This document shows, piece by piece, positions 1-7,946 of a DNA stretch of 64,000 bases. Under the pieces are notes generated by a model. That model saw only the letters and a list, made by a program, of their open reading frames with translations, was not told the origin of the DNA and searched no databases. How positions within the stretch are numbered: position 1 is the stretch's first letter; each line of letters begins with the position of its first letter. The position numbers and the translations under genes were made by a program. This stretch comes from Actinomycetaceae bacterium MB13-C1-2. GTDB lineage: Bacteria; Actinomycetota; Actinomycetes; Actinomycetales; Actinomycetaceae. The stretch spans positions 1,798,001 through 1,862,000 of the forward strand of contig CP141731.1 in assembly GCA_035621235.1 (NCBI GenBank). Reading direction: 5' to 3'.

Positions 1-439
1 CCTCAACCATCGAGTCGCCATGAACTTCAAGCACAAATAACTGGCCGGTTCCGGTCAGTCTGGTAGGCAGAGAAAACACATCCTCTACGTTCTGCTCCGC
101 GGTGATTGGCGCGCCTGCCGCGATACGTCCCACTAGAGGCACATCGGATGCGTCTCCCTCTGCGTGGGAGACCGGAATCTCAATCGGTGTCGCGGCCTGA
201 CTATCAGGTTGCGGGGAGTGTTCAGTGGAGCGTAGTGCGCGAGGTCGCCCTGCGACGCGCTCCAATAACCCCAATTTTTCGAGTGCATCAAGGTGGTGTT
301 TGACTGTCGAGGGTGAGGCCAGCCCGACACGCTCACCAATTTCACGAACTGACGGCGGGTATCCGTATTTCTCAATGTTGTCTTGGACAACGTCCAATAT
401 CTGACTCTGACGGGGCGTGATCCGCGTGGTTTCAGTCAT
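1..439 (-). CDS. lexA: LexA SOS repressor (3' end beyond window)
   Basis: SOS repressor that binds operator DNA and self-cleaves when stimulated by RecA filament. About 146 codons are present. Seen: an N-terminal winged helix-turn-helix (residues 1-70, including PPSVREIGERVGL and STVKHHLDAL), a linker, the self-cleavage Ala-Gly in RIAAGAP, and the catalytic serine motif HGDSM at the cut edge. The catalytic lysine lies outside the window. The start is ATG at 437-439, preceded on the minus strand by a good GGAGGG ribosome binding site. The gene is divergent from the LysM gene, with three LexA boxes in the gap, so autoregulation is expected. Identification is very secure from the head and cleavage site. 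Confidence 0.96.
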   Translation of the reverse strand, partial: MTETTRITPRQSQILDVVQDNIEKYGYPPSVREIGERVGLASPSTVKHHLDALEKLGLLERVAGRPRALRSTEHSPQPDSQAATPIEIPVSHAEGDASDVPLVGRIAAGAPITAEQNVEDVFSLPTRLTGTGQLFVLEVHGDSMVE

Positions 440-498
440 TGTCGTCCCTCCGGTCTTCCGCTACCTCTCCTTGAAGCGTAGGCGAAAGTACGCCGTAA

Positions 499-514
499 TC
501 AAACATATGTTCGA
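499..514. promoter_or_regulatory. LexA box 1 (lexA-proximal)
   Basis: TCAAACATATGTTCGA fits the Gram-positive SOS box CGAACNNNNGTTCG with one mismatch in the left arm. It lies about 60 bp upstream of the lexA start, so it probably serves lexA autorepression. Confidence 0.75.
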
Positions 515-546
515 GCGAGTCTTCATTTTGTCGGACCCCGGTGTTA

Positions 547-562
547 TCGTACAAGTGTTCGA
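547..562. promoter_or_regulatory. LexA box 2
   Basis: TCGTACAAGTGTTCGA matches the SOS box with one mismatch in the left arm. It directly abuts the third box, so two LexA dimers could sit side by side upstream of the LysM gene. Confidence 0.75.
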
Positions 563-577
563 CGAACAGATGTTCGA
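562..577. promoter_or_regulatory. LexA box 3 (full consensus core)
   Basis: ACGAACAGATGTTCGA contains the full CGAAC-N4-GTTCG core. It is 60 bp upstream of the LysM gene ATG and is likely the main operator for that gene. Confidence 0.85.
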
Positions 578-637
578 CTAGATCAAAGGGTAGTGCATTC
601 TCTGGGCCGATTGGCCTTGGGCAGTGGAGGTAGAACA

Positions 638-1177
638 ATGAGTGCGGTAACGGCATACGTGGGAATTGATTCCAATATCGGCACCGCCGACAGAGAGCGT
701 CAGCGCTTGGCTCCGGTAATTGATATCGCTGAAGCCCGAGATCGCAGGGTGCGGGCAGAGTCGAGGTCCGCGCATCTTTCCCAGAGTGATCGAATGGAAC
801 TTGAGAAAGCTATCCGTCGTCATCCGGCTTCTCAGACTTTGCGAAGCCCTCATAAGTCTCCTCAATCGGAACCACAAACTGCTTCGGTTCGCTACGTCAC
901 GCGGGTTCCGACCTACGCGAAAGTTCTCGGTTGGACGGCTGGAGTCATGCTTGCAGTCGGAGGGGGAGTGGGTCTCGGATCGGCTTTGAATCCGGGAACC
1001 TATCAGGGGGACACCTGGACCCATACTGTGGCCTCGGGTGACTCGCTCTGGGGAGTTGCCGCTTCCCTGAACTCCGGTCGCGGACTGGAGGATGTTGTCG
1101 AGGACATCCGGATGCTAAACGGACTGGTTGACGCAACGCTGATTCCCGGGCAAGAACTCTTGGTTCCCGTCGACTGA
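638..1177 (+). CDS. SOS-controlled LysM-domain membrane protein (Rv2719c/YneA/DivS-like division inhibitor)
   Basis: Predicted 179-residue single-pass membrane protein. Seen: a hydrophilic N-terminal half, one membrane segment at about residues 96-116 ([20 protein letters not shown]), then one LysM domain at about 129-177 ([13 protein letters not shown] to IPGQELLVP) that would bind peptidoglycan outside the membrane. The start is ATG 638 because GGAGG at 626-630 is 7 bases upstream; an earlier ATG at 593 has no such site. Known: a LysM protein next to lexA is the SOS division inhibitor in Bacillus (YneA) and Mycobacterium (Rv2719c), and the mycobacterial order lexA, LysM gene, nrdR is the same as here. 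Inferred: DNA damage relieves LexA, and this protein delays septation. There is little sequence identity to judge by, so the role rests on domain, context and the LexA boxes. Confidence 0.85.
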   Translation: MSAVTAYVGIDSNIGTADRERQRLAPVIDIAEARDRRVRAESRSAHLSQSDRMELEKAIRRHPASQTLRSPHKSPQSEPQTASVRYVTRVPTYAKVLGWTAGVMLAVGGGVGLGSALNPGTYQGDTWTHTVASGDSLWGVAASLNSGRGLEDVVEDIRMLNGLVDATLIPGQELLVPVD

Positions 1178-1533
1178 GGCTTGGGGTTCGCCGCGCTGGT
1201 TTGGTGGGATTCGCCTTTTTCTTAGAACCGGCATCCGCTTTCTTCTTTGGACCGGAGTCAGCTTCGTATTTCACCGCGTCTGTTTTGTCTGATTCGTTTT
1301 CTTTTTGGGTTCGTACCGATTGCTATTTCACCGGGTTTGTTGAGCGGACTCAACCTCTTCCTTGGACCAGTATCCGGTTGGTATTTGACCGGGTGTGTTG
1401 TGCGGATTCAGCCTCTTCCTTGGACCAGTGTTCGGTTGGTACTTGGCCAGGTTTGCTTTGCGGATTCAGCCTCCACTTTGAGTTAGCGCCAAGTCGGACT
1501 ACGGTTTCCTTACCCGGTATTTGGGAGGAAACC
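1178..1533. other. 356-bp gap before nrdR, mostly degenerate repeat
   Basis: No convincing gene. An open frame continuous with nrdR exists but encodes Phe/Ser-rich repeat sequence with no ribosome binding site at its start. Most of the gap is a degenerate 58-bp tandem repeat. The nrdR promoter presumably lies here, but I could not pick a good one. Confidence 0.6.
1229..1482. repeat. Degenerate 58-bp tandem repeat, about 4.4 copies
   Basis: Units start near 1229, 1287, 1345, 1403 and 1461 (partial). The copies at 1345 and 1403 are closest to each other, sharing CTCTTCCTTGGACCAGT and CGGTTGGTA. The copies at 1229 and 1287 are more diverged but keep the phase (TATTTCACCG and similar at the same offset). 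The plus strand is T-rich. Confidence 0.7.
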
Positions 1534-2004
1534 TTGCGCTGCCCCTTTTGTCAGCATGACGACACTCGTGTAGTCGACACCCGTGTTACCGACGACGGCA
1601 CCACTATCCGCCGTCGTCGTGAATGCAGTGAGTGCCATGGGCGCTTCACAACTACTGAGACTGCGAGCTTCTCGGTCGAGAAACGATCTGGTGTAGTCGA
1701 GCCATTCTCACGAGACAAGATCACCACCGGAGTTCGCAAAGCCTGTCAGGGGCGCCCGGTCTCGGAACGGGAACTGGCATATCTCGCTCATCAGGTCGAG
1801 GATGCCCTAAGAGCCACCGGACAGGCTACCGTCTCGGCTGACGAGGTTGGCAAAGCTATCCTGCCGTTTCTTCGTCAGCTCGACGAGGTCGCCTATCTGC
1901 GCTTTGCGTCGGTTTACTCGTCATTCCAGTCCCTCGATGATTTTGATCTGGCAATCGCTGAGCTTCGCGCAGATCAGACCCGGGAGGATTCCACGGCAGG
2001 CTAG
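1534..2004 (+). CDS. nrdR: Transcriptional regulator NrdR
   Basis: Repressor of ribonucleotide reductase genes that senses ATP/dATP. 156 residues, normal for the family (about 150-160). Seen: an N-terminal zinc ribbon (RCPFC at residues 2-6, ECSECHGRF near 31) followed by an ATP-cone (residues about 46-140, with [10 protein letters not shown] and [11 protein letters not shown]). The start is a TTG at 1534-1536: GGGAGGAA lies just upstream and the next residues RCPFC are the invariant NrdR N terminus. The same frame stays open far upstream, but that part is repeat-encoded. NrdR follows the LysM gene as in mycobacteria. Identification is secure; the TTG start is well supported. Confidence 0.95.
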   Translation: MRCPFCQHDDTRVVDTRVTDDGTTIRRRRECSECHGRFTTTETASFSVEKRSGVVEPFSRDKITTGVRKACQGRPVSERELAYLAHQVEDALRATGQATVSADEVGKAILPFLRQLDEVAYLRFASVYSSFQSLDDFDLAIAELRADQTREDSTAG

Positions 2005-2040
2005 AAGTCGTGAGACTTCTTCCGGTGGTGACAGCTACCG

Positions 2041-2230
2041 TGTGAACCAGTCTGTCCTTTACCGGACCTGCTGGTTTCGGGCCGAGTCCGCTCTTTTGGC
2101 GGCTTTACCGCTGTTCTGGCCCGGTTCGTTCTTCTGCGCTGGACCCGGTCTGAAGCTAGTTTGGCTTTCTGCCGGTTTGCTACAGTTCTGGCCCGGGTTT
2201 GTTCTTCTGCGCTGGACTCGGTCGCTGTTG
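2041..2230. repeat. Degenerate 72-bp tandem repeat between nrdR and the acyl-CoA ligase gene
   Basis: GTTCTGGCCCGG at 2113 and at 2185 head two 72-bp-spaced copies that share TTCTTCTGCGCTGGAC; a weaker copy precedes them from about 2041. Motifs (CTTCT..TGGACC, GGTTCG) resemble the 58-bp repeat on the other side of nrdR. This fills most of the 228-bp convergent gap. Confidence 0.6.
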
Positions 2231-2232
2231 AA

Positions 2233-4182
2233 CTAGTCTGCGTCCGTAGAGTGCTCAATCTCCGTCGTTTCTTCACGCTGCTCGCTGGTTACCTCAGACT
2301 CATGTTCCTCAATGAGGTCCGAGTCATCCGTGCCGGCCGAGGCCTGCTTGATGAACTCGGTGGCCTTCGATCCAAGCCCAGAGGCAATGTCCGAGGTGGC
2401 GGCTGCCGCGCTCGCAAGAGATTCCTTTGCTGCCGTCGTGGCTTGTCCTGCCCGTTCCGCCAGATCAGAAACCTGTTCCGCCACCGCAGCCAGACCGACC
2501 TTCATGCCGTCCTGAATGTCGCTGATTTGCCGCTGGACACGGCGTCTCATGACTTTACCTATCTGGGACTTCGGAAGCTCTTGAACGACGACAATCTGCC
2601 TGGGAAGAGCGTAGTGTGCCAGAGACTTCTCGGCCCACTCGCGAACGTCGGCAAGCGAAATCGAGGCGCCGGCCTCAAGAACCAGAGCGGCGACAACGTC
2701 CTCGCCCGAATTCTTTCCGCTCGGCATTCCGACCACGGCAACGTCTTCAATGCCTGGCATAGATCGAACGGCGTCCTCTACCTGGCTGGGGTAGATGTTG
2801 AAGCCCCCGGAGATAATTAGCTCTTTGCGACGGTCTGCCATGTAGATAAAGCCGTCACGAATCTGGACCAGGTCGCCGGTGTGAAGCCAGCCATCCTTGA
2901 GGACTTCGGCTGTCTCTTCAGAATTCTCCCAATAGCCTCCAAAAACCTGCGGTCCTCGTGCCAGAAGCTCACCAATTTCACCTGCGGGGACATCCACCTC
3001 GGTGTTTTCGGGATCGACAATTCGCACCTCGGTCGAGGGGAAGGGGACTCCCAGAGCACCGGCCCTTTTGAGAGGTGAGACGGGTGAGCCGAGCAAAATC
3101 GGAGACGCCTCACTCATCCCATAGCCCTCGATCATTAGGCCACCGGTCGCTTGCTCCCAACGCTCCATCAGTTCCTGGCTAAGAGGCATCGCCCCGGACA
3201 GCGAGAACGTCATCGAAGTCATGTCTACGGGAATGTTCTCTAGCTCGGCAAGAAGACGATCGAACATTGGAGGTACTCCCAAGAAGAAAGTACAGGGTAG
3301 ACGTCGCTGTGACAGCAGTATCTGGGACGGATCGAACTTAGGGAAGACAGCGATTGTAGCTGCAAGGCGTAGACCAGCGAGTAGTGAGATCGTGAGGCCG
3401 AATGCATGGAAATAGGGAAGCACTGAGTAGAACACCTCGGCGCCCTCGTGAAGCGGAGGAACCCAGGCGACCGACTGATACACGTTTGAGCAGAGATTCT
3501 TGTGGGTCAGGGCCACTGCCTTCGGAACCCCGGTGGTTCCGCCTGTGTGAATAAGCAACGCGACCTGGTCAGCAGCTGAGGGGCAAGTGCCATTCCAAGG
3601 CTTCGCGTTGCTTACGGTCTTGTTCCATGAAACAACCGTTTTTGGAACCTTAGCTCCGAGTTGGTTCTTCCGCTCGCGAATGGACTTGAGAGGAATCTTC
3701 AGTAGAGCGCGGCTGGTGGCCGAGAGATCGTGGGCCAGATTTACCCCGTAGACGCGTTTGCTAGCGTCCAGGAAGTCCATATTCGTTATGGCCTTCTCCC
3801 AGGCAACAACCACGTTCGCCCCGTGCCGTTCAAACTCGTGTCGCAGTTCCTCTGCCGGCGCGAGAGGATTGTGCTCAACAACGATTCCACCGATCAGGGT
3901 CGTAGCGAACAGGGCAACGATATGTTGAGGGCAGTTAGGCATTACGAGCGCCACGCGATCGCCAGGCTTGACCCCGGCCTCGCTTAGTACCGTTGCTGCT
4001 TTAAATACCTGTTGTACGAGGTCCTCGTACGAGGTTTGTTGCGCCAGGAAATCGAGCGCAACCCGCTTCGGGTAAAGCTTTGCCGAGTCGAATAACAGAT
4101 CAATAAGGCGCCGGTCGCCAGAATCGGTCCGATATGGAACCCCCGGTGCGTACTCGGTCCTAAGTTCGTCAGTTAGCGACAT
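2233..4182 (-). CDS. Long-chain fatty acid--CoA ligase (AMP-binding, FadD-like)
   Basis: Adenylate-forming enzyme activating a fatty acid to acyl-CoA, cytoplasmic or membrane-associated. 649 residues. Seen: P-loop-like TGGTTGVPK (213-221), YGMSEASP (354-361), WLHTGD (about 432-437), hinge DRRKELIISGGFNIYP (about 450-465), and catalytic-lysine motif PKSQIGKVMRR (K543). Beyond residue about 555 there is a tail of about 95 residues, first Ala-rich and helical-looking, then very acidic (DDSDLIEEHESEVTSEQ), absent from ordinary FadD proteins. ATG 4182 (MSLTDEL) has GAGGGAG upstream; a TTG 24 bases earlier is less likely. Substrate chain length cannot be told from sequence. The gene is convergent with nrdR and upstream of nothing on its strand, so it is probably monocistronic. 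Confidence 0.9.
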   Translation of the reverse strand: MSLTDELRTEYAPGVPYRTDSGDRRLIDLLFDSAKLYPKRVALDFLAQQTSYEDLVQQVFKAATVLSEAGVKPGDRVALVMPNCPQHIVALFATTLIGGIVVEHNPLAPAEELRHEFERHGANVVVAWEKAITNMDFLDASKRVYGVNLAHDLSATSRALLKIPLKSIRERKNQLGAKVPKTVVSWNKTVSNAKPWNGTCPSAADQVALLIHTGGTTGVPKAVALTHKNLCSNVYQSVAWVPPLHEGAEVFYSVLPYFHAFGLTISLLAGLRLAATIAVFPKFDPSQILLSQRRLPCTFFLGVPPMFDRLLAELENIPVDMTSMTFSLSGAMPLSQELMERWEQATGGLMIEGYGMSEASPILLGSPVSPLKRAGALGVPFPSTEVRIVDPENTEVDVPAGEIGELLARGPQVFGGYWENSEETAEVLKDGWLHTGDLVQIRDGFIYMADRRKELIISGGFNIYPSQVEDAVRSMPGIEDVAVVGMPSGKNSGEDVVAALVLEAGASISLADVREWAEKSLAHYALPRQIVVVQELPKSQIGKVMRRRVQRQISDIQDGMKVGLAAVAEQVSDLAERAGQATTAAKESLASAAAATSDIASGLGSKATEFIKQASAGTDDSDLIEEHESEVTSEQREETTEIEHSTDAD

Positions 4183-4239
4183 CGTTGCCCACTCCCTCGC
4201 CGTCAAAGCTTGCCGGTCTCAGTCTAGGGTGCGTCTTCG

Positions 4240-5451
4240 TCACATTTGCAGGTTCAGGCACCGAGCCGAGACATTTGCGTTTGAGAGCTTAAGCCGTTCC
4301 AGAACTAGAGGGGGCAATGGAGTGGACACATCTGTTATCGCGTAACCTAGTGAGCCCATCGTCGCTAGGCCCTGCCCCTCAACATTGATGTGCGTTGATG
4401 CTAATGCTTCGTTCAGATGAGCCATCACGCCGGGAATGTTGTGGTGCATGAATGTGAGACGGGCAGCGGAAGAGGGAGTGACCGGAAGCGACAGGTTCGG
4501 CACGTTCACGGCCATTGACGTGTTGCCAAGAGTCAGATAGTCAATGAGCTTCTGCGCGACAAAAGCTCCGATATCGTGTTGCGCCTCAATGGTGGAACCC
4601 CCGATGTGCGGAGTAAGAATGACGTTGTCCATTCCCTGAAGCTCAGAGTCAAATGGGTCTCCCGTCTCCTTTGGTTCCTCTGGAAAGACATCCACTGCCG
4701 CGCCGATAAGGTGACCTGAGTCGAGTGCTTCCTTTAGGGCAACCTGATCCACCACGAAACCCCGGGACAGGTTGACCAGAACGGAACCGGGTTTCATCGT
4801 CGCCAGTTCCTCGGCGCCGATCAGGTTCTTGTTGGCGGGATTCCCATTGACGTGAATTGAGACCACGTCGCTTCTTCGCAGCATGTCAGCCATGGACGAG
4901 GCCTTCTCAGCATTACCCAGCGCGAGCTTTTCCTCAATGTCGAAGAAGAGCACTCGCATGCCCATGGCTTCGGCAAGGACCGAGAGCTGCGTACCGATGT
5001 TTCCGTACCCAAGGATGCCTAAGGTGCGTCCCCGAACCTCGTGTGCATTGGCCGCCGTCTTGTCCCACCGCCCTTTGTGCAGTTTCGAGTTCTTGACCGT
5101 GAGACGACGGGTGAGGGCAATGATTTCGCCAACTGCCAGCTCAACGACAGATCGTGTGTTGGCATACGGGGCGTTGAAGACGGGTACTCCTCGCTCAGCA
5201 GCTGCCCCAAGGGCTACCTGGTTGGTGCCGATGCAAAACGCCCCGATCGCCTCCAAAGACGGACTGTGCGCTAAGACTTTGGTCGTCACTTCCGTCTTTG
5301 ATCGGATACCGAGGATCTGGACCCCATCGAGAGCATCGATAAGTTCGTTCTCGTCTAGGCCGCCCTTGACTACGCGGACATTAAGTCCTGCCGACTCAAG
5401 GATCTCGGAGGCAATCTGGTGTGGGTTCTCAAGCAAAAGTACGTTGGTCAC
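4240..5451 (-). CDS. serA: D-3-phosphoglycerate dehydrogenase (short, ACT-type)
   Basis: First step of serine synthesis: 3-phosphoglycerate to 3-phosphohydroxypyruvate with NAD. 403 residues. Seen: nucleotide fold GILGYGNIGTQ (145-155), catalytic Arg in NLSRG (R230), Glu in PEEPKE (E259) and His in TPHIGGST (H282), then a C-terminal ACT domain (about 330-403, HHNIPGVMAHLNEAL) for serine feedback. This is the short E. coli-like layout; many actinobacteria carry a SerA of about 530 residues with an extra ASB domain before ACT. GTG start at 5449-5451, with AAGGA about 10 bases upstream. It is transcribed away from helD with a 42-bp gap, so co-transcription with helD is likely. Confidence 0.93.
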   Translation of the reverse strand: MTNVLLLENPHQIASEILESAGLNVRVVKGGLDENELIDALDGVQILGIRSKTEVTTKVLAHSPSLEAIGAFCIGTNQVALGAAAERGVPVFNAPYANTRSVVELAVGEIIALTRRLTVKNSKLHKGRWDKTAANAHEVRGRTLGILGYGNIGTQLSVLAEAMGMRVLFFDIEEKLALGNAEKASSMADMLRRSDVVSIHVNGNPANKNLIGAEELATMKPGSVLVNLSRGFVVDQVALKEALDSGHLIGAAVDVFPEEPKETGDPFDSELQGMDNVILTPHIGGSTIEAQHDIGAFVAQKLIDYLTLGNTSMAVNVPNLSLPVTPSSAARLTFMHHNIPGVMAHLNEALASTHINVEGQGLATMGSLGYAITDVSTPLPPLVLERLKLSNANVSARCLNLQM

Positions 5452-5493
5452 GGCCCAATGTTCCTTCTTTTGGGGTTTTCGCGTCGCCTGGTT

Positions 5494-7752
5494 TCACCTG
5501 GTGGAGTCGAGGGCCCGCTTCCAAGCCGCTGGCAGGTCTCTAGTTCTGACGGAGTGCAGACGTCTTGTTGAACGCGTCATAGCCACAAATAGGTCTCCCG
5601 CGCCGCCCGCCGCAATCTCGTCGGGCTCGACAATGACTGTTACATCAAACTCCAGGCCCTTAGCCCCGACAACGCGAAGCAAACTGACGCGCTGGTCGAG
5701 AGCGGTGTCGCCCTTAGAGTCGGCTGCCCACATCCGCCCGCGTTCGTCGGAGACCAGGACGCCAATTCGGCCGCTTCCGGGTCCGACCTCAAGGTCCAGC
5801 TTTTCTATTTCCTCGTCCACCACGCGCTGTACCGCCTCCCAGAGGAGATCATCGGAAGGACGCTCGGAGGCGGAGTGAACCTCAATATGGGTGTCCGCCA
5901 GGGCATCGGGTACGTCTCGCGCGGAGGTCAGTGGGAACAGCACCGGATGACCGAGTTCTTCCATCACGGACTGTGCTACCCGTGTGATGGTCTCAGGCGT
6001 GCGGTAGGAGATAGTGAGAACGAACTCTTCTGACAGGCCTCGGGCGGCAGGTCCCAGTGCCTGATACCAGGAAGAAGGCCGGTGGTGTCCGCGCGCCTGG
6101 TCAAGGTCTCCAACAACTGTGAATGATCGGGAGGGGCAGCGGCGCAATAGCGTGTGCCATGCCATGGGGGTGAGGTCTTGTGCCTCGTCAACGACAATGT
6201 GTCCATAGCTCCAGGTGCGATCAGCTAGCGCACGTTCTGCCAGCGGAGCCCATTCTCTCGGTCCTCGTACATGCTGAGCTAGCATTTCAGCGCTCACGAT
6301 TCCGCCGCCCAGATGCTGGCCCTCCATCGCAGTCCTGACCCGCTCTAACTCTTCTTCCTCGCGCCTGCTCTGGGCAGTCGACTCTGAGTTTGCGATGGCT
6401 TCTGAAGTGCCGAGTAGTTCCTCAAGCTCGTCCAAAAGGGGCACGTCAGAGATAGTGATCGGGGAGTCCGACGAACGAGAGACCAGTTCAATGTCCGACG
6501 GAGTTAGACCTCTTGCAACCCGGCGAAGGGTTTCTGGATGTGAGTACAGACGACGGAGCAGGCCGATGGCACTGGTCGGCATCCAACAGAGATTTATCTC
6601 TCGTCTGATGTCACGTTCGCCCCTGACGGATTCCCTCCACCAATCGAGTGTTTCGGGGTCCGCATCGCTCCCGGCCAACTGCTTAGAGAGTGCATCGACT
6701 AGCTCCAGCGCGAAACCATCGCGGGCAACATTGTGGGGCCGACCGGTTCTGCGCGCCCTAGTTCTCGCGTCACGGACCATCTGTGGGCTCAGATGTGCTT
6801 CGCGTCCATCGATGGTGAAGTGCTTGGTTTCGGCGGGAATACGTTGTAGGTCACGCACGGCCGCTCGAAGGGTCTGGGTCCATTCAATCTTGCCCTTAGC
6901 ATGGGCAACTTCGGAGGTGTCTGTGATGTCTGTGCTTATTCCCGGCACCAGTGACCCCATGGTCACGGAAACAACGCCTGCCTCACCCAGCGAAGGTAGA
7001 ACCTGTTCGATATAGCGGAGGAAAACCCGTGAAGGCCCTACAACCAGAACCCCGGAGCGCTCCAGGCGCTCTCTATGGGTGTAGAGCAGGTAGGCGGCAC
7101 GGTGGAGGGCGACAGCGGTCTTTCCAGTTCCCGGTCCTCCCTGAACAACCATGATCCCGTTTCCGTCTGCTCGGATGATGGAATCTTGCTCTGCCTGAAT
7201 GGTCGCAACAATGTCACTCATTCGCCCGTCACGGGCCGAAGCGAGAGCCGACATTAGGGCGCCCTCGCCTTGGAACTGCAATCCTTGTCCCGCCGCGGCC
7301 TGGGCATCGAGAACGTCGTCTTCGATCCCTCGAACCTTGCGGAGGTGGGTGGCTATGTGACGCCTTCGAACAACGTCTCCCGGTTCCGCGGCTGTTGCCT
7401 GATAGAAGGGTCGAGCTGCCGGGGCACGCCAATCGACCAGCAGTCGTCCGCCATCAGAATCGGGAAGCCCCGCCCGCCCGATGTAGTGACTGGACCGGTC
7501 ATTCATGTCGATGCGACCAAAGACCAGTCGATCCTCAATCTGCTCTAGACGCGATGCCTGATCCCCGAAGTGGGCTGCCTTTGCGTCTCTTTCCGTCCGT
7601 GCCTGGGGAGTTCCGTAGCCGCCCTGCGACTCGACTTCGCGCTGGGAGCGTCGATACTCCGTACGCAGGCGTTCAAGTACTTCGTATGCCTGATCAACGA
7701 AACGTTGCTCCCTGGCGATATCGGCCTCGAAATCCTGCGGGGACTCACTCAT
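5494..7752 (-). CDS. helD: HelD-like RNA polymerase-associated helicase (UvrD superfamily)
   Basis: Superfamily 1 helicase-like ATPase, 752 residues. Seen: an N-terminal charged coiled-coil region (about 8-80, rich in Arg/Glu), Walker A GGPGTGKT (205-212), DEAQD motif II near residue 520 (VVDEAQDLTPMAWHTLL), GDLDQ motif III shortly after, and C-terminal motifs VVGAKGLEFDVTVIV and FVAMTRSTRRLH. Known: actinobacterial (class II) HelD uses its coiled-coil arms to clear stalled RNA polymerase. The N-terminal arm and the gene length fit HelD better than UvrD or PcrA. ATG 7752 is preceded by GGGAAAGG. Exact subclass is inferred. Confidence 0.85.
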   Translation of the reverse strand: MSESPQDFEADIAREQRFVDQAYEVLERLRTEYRRSQREVESQGGYGTPQARTERDAKAAHFGDQASRLEQIEDRLVFGRIDMNDRSSHYIGRAGLPDSDGGRLLVDWRAPAARPFYQATAAEPGDVVRRRHIATHLRKVRGIEDDVLDAQAAAGQGLQFQGEGALMSALASARDGRMSDIVATIQAEQDSIIRADGNGIMVVQGGPGTGKTAVALHRAAYLLYTHRERLERSGVLVVGPSRVFLRYIEQVLPSLGEAGVVSVTMGSLVPGISTDITDTSEVAHAKGKIEWTQTLRAAVRDLQRIPAETKHFTIDGREAHLSPQMVRDARTRARRTGRPHNVARDGFALELVDALSKQLAGSDADPETLDWWRESVRGERDIRREINLCWMPTSAIGLLRRLYSHPETLRRVARGLTPSDIELVSRSSDSPITISDVPLLDELEELLGTSEAIANSESTAQSRREEEELERVRTAMEGQHLGGGIVSAEMLAQHVRGPREWAPLAERALADRTWSYGHIVVDEAQDLTPMAWHTLLRRCPSRSFTVVGDLDQARGHHRPSSWYQALGPAARGLSEEFVLTISYRTPETITRVAQSVMEELGHPVLFPLTSARDVPDALADTHIEVHSASERPSDDLLWEAVQRVVDEEIEKLDLEVGPGSGRIGVLVSDERGRMWAADSKGDTALDQRVSLLRVVGAKGLEFDVTVIVEPDEIAAGGAGDLFVAMTRSTRRLHSVRTRDLPAAWKRALDSTR

Positions 7753-7946
7753 TCACGCCGACCTTTCCCAAGCTGGATTTTCCAAGCAATCCATTATTCC
7801 CTATTCGGGGGACGAGGTCATCCTCGCTGCAAGAAGGTTTGATTCTTCATTGTTCCCTGCTGGCTCAATTCGCTCTGCTTCTCTCGATCTTCTTGCGACG
7901 GATGGATACGGTTAGAAGATCAGTGGAGTCCGCAAGGAGGTGCGCG

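Noticed and set aside
1201-1533. N-terminal extension of NrdR by 111 residues
   Set aside because: It is encoded by the degenerate repeat, lacks a ribosome site at its start, and normal NrdR begins at RCPFC, reached from the TTG at 1534.
2001-2276. Basic 91-residue gene on the minus strand
   Set aside because: It is a translation of the 72-bp repeat tract, has no ribosome site and no recognisable domain.
7395-7946. 184-residue N-terminal extension of the PAC2 protein
   Set aside because: It lies antisense to helD and resembles shadow coding; AAGGAGG precedes the ATG at 7947.
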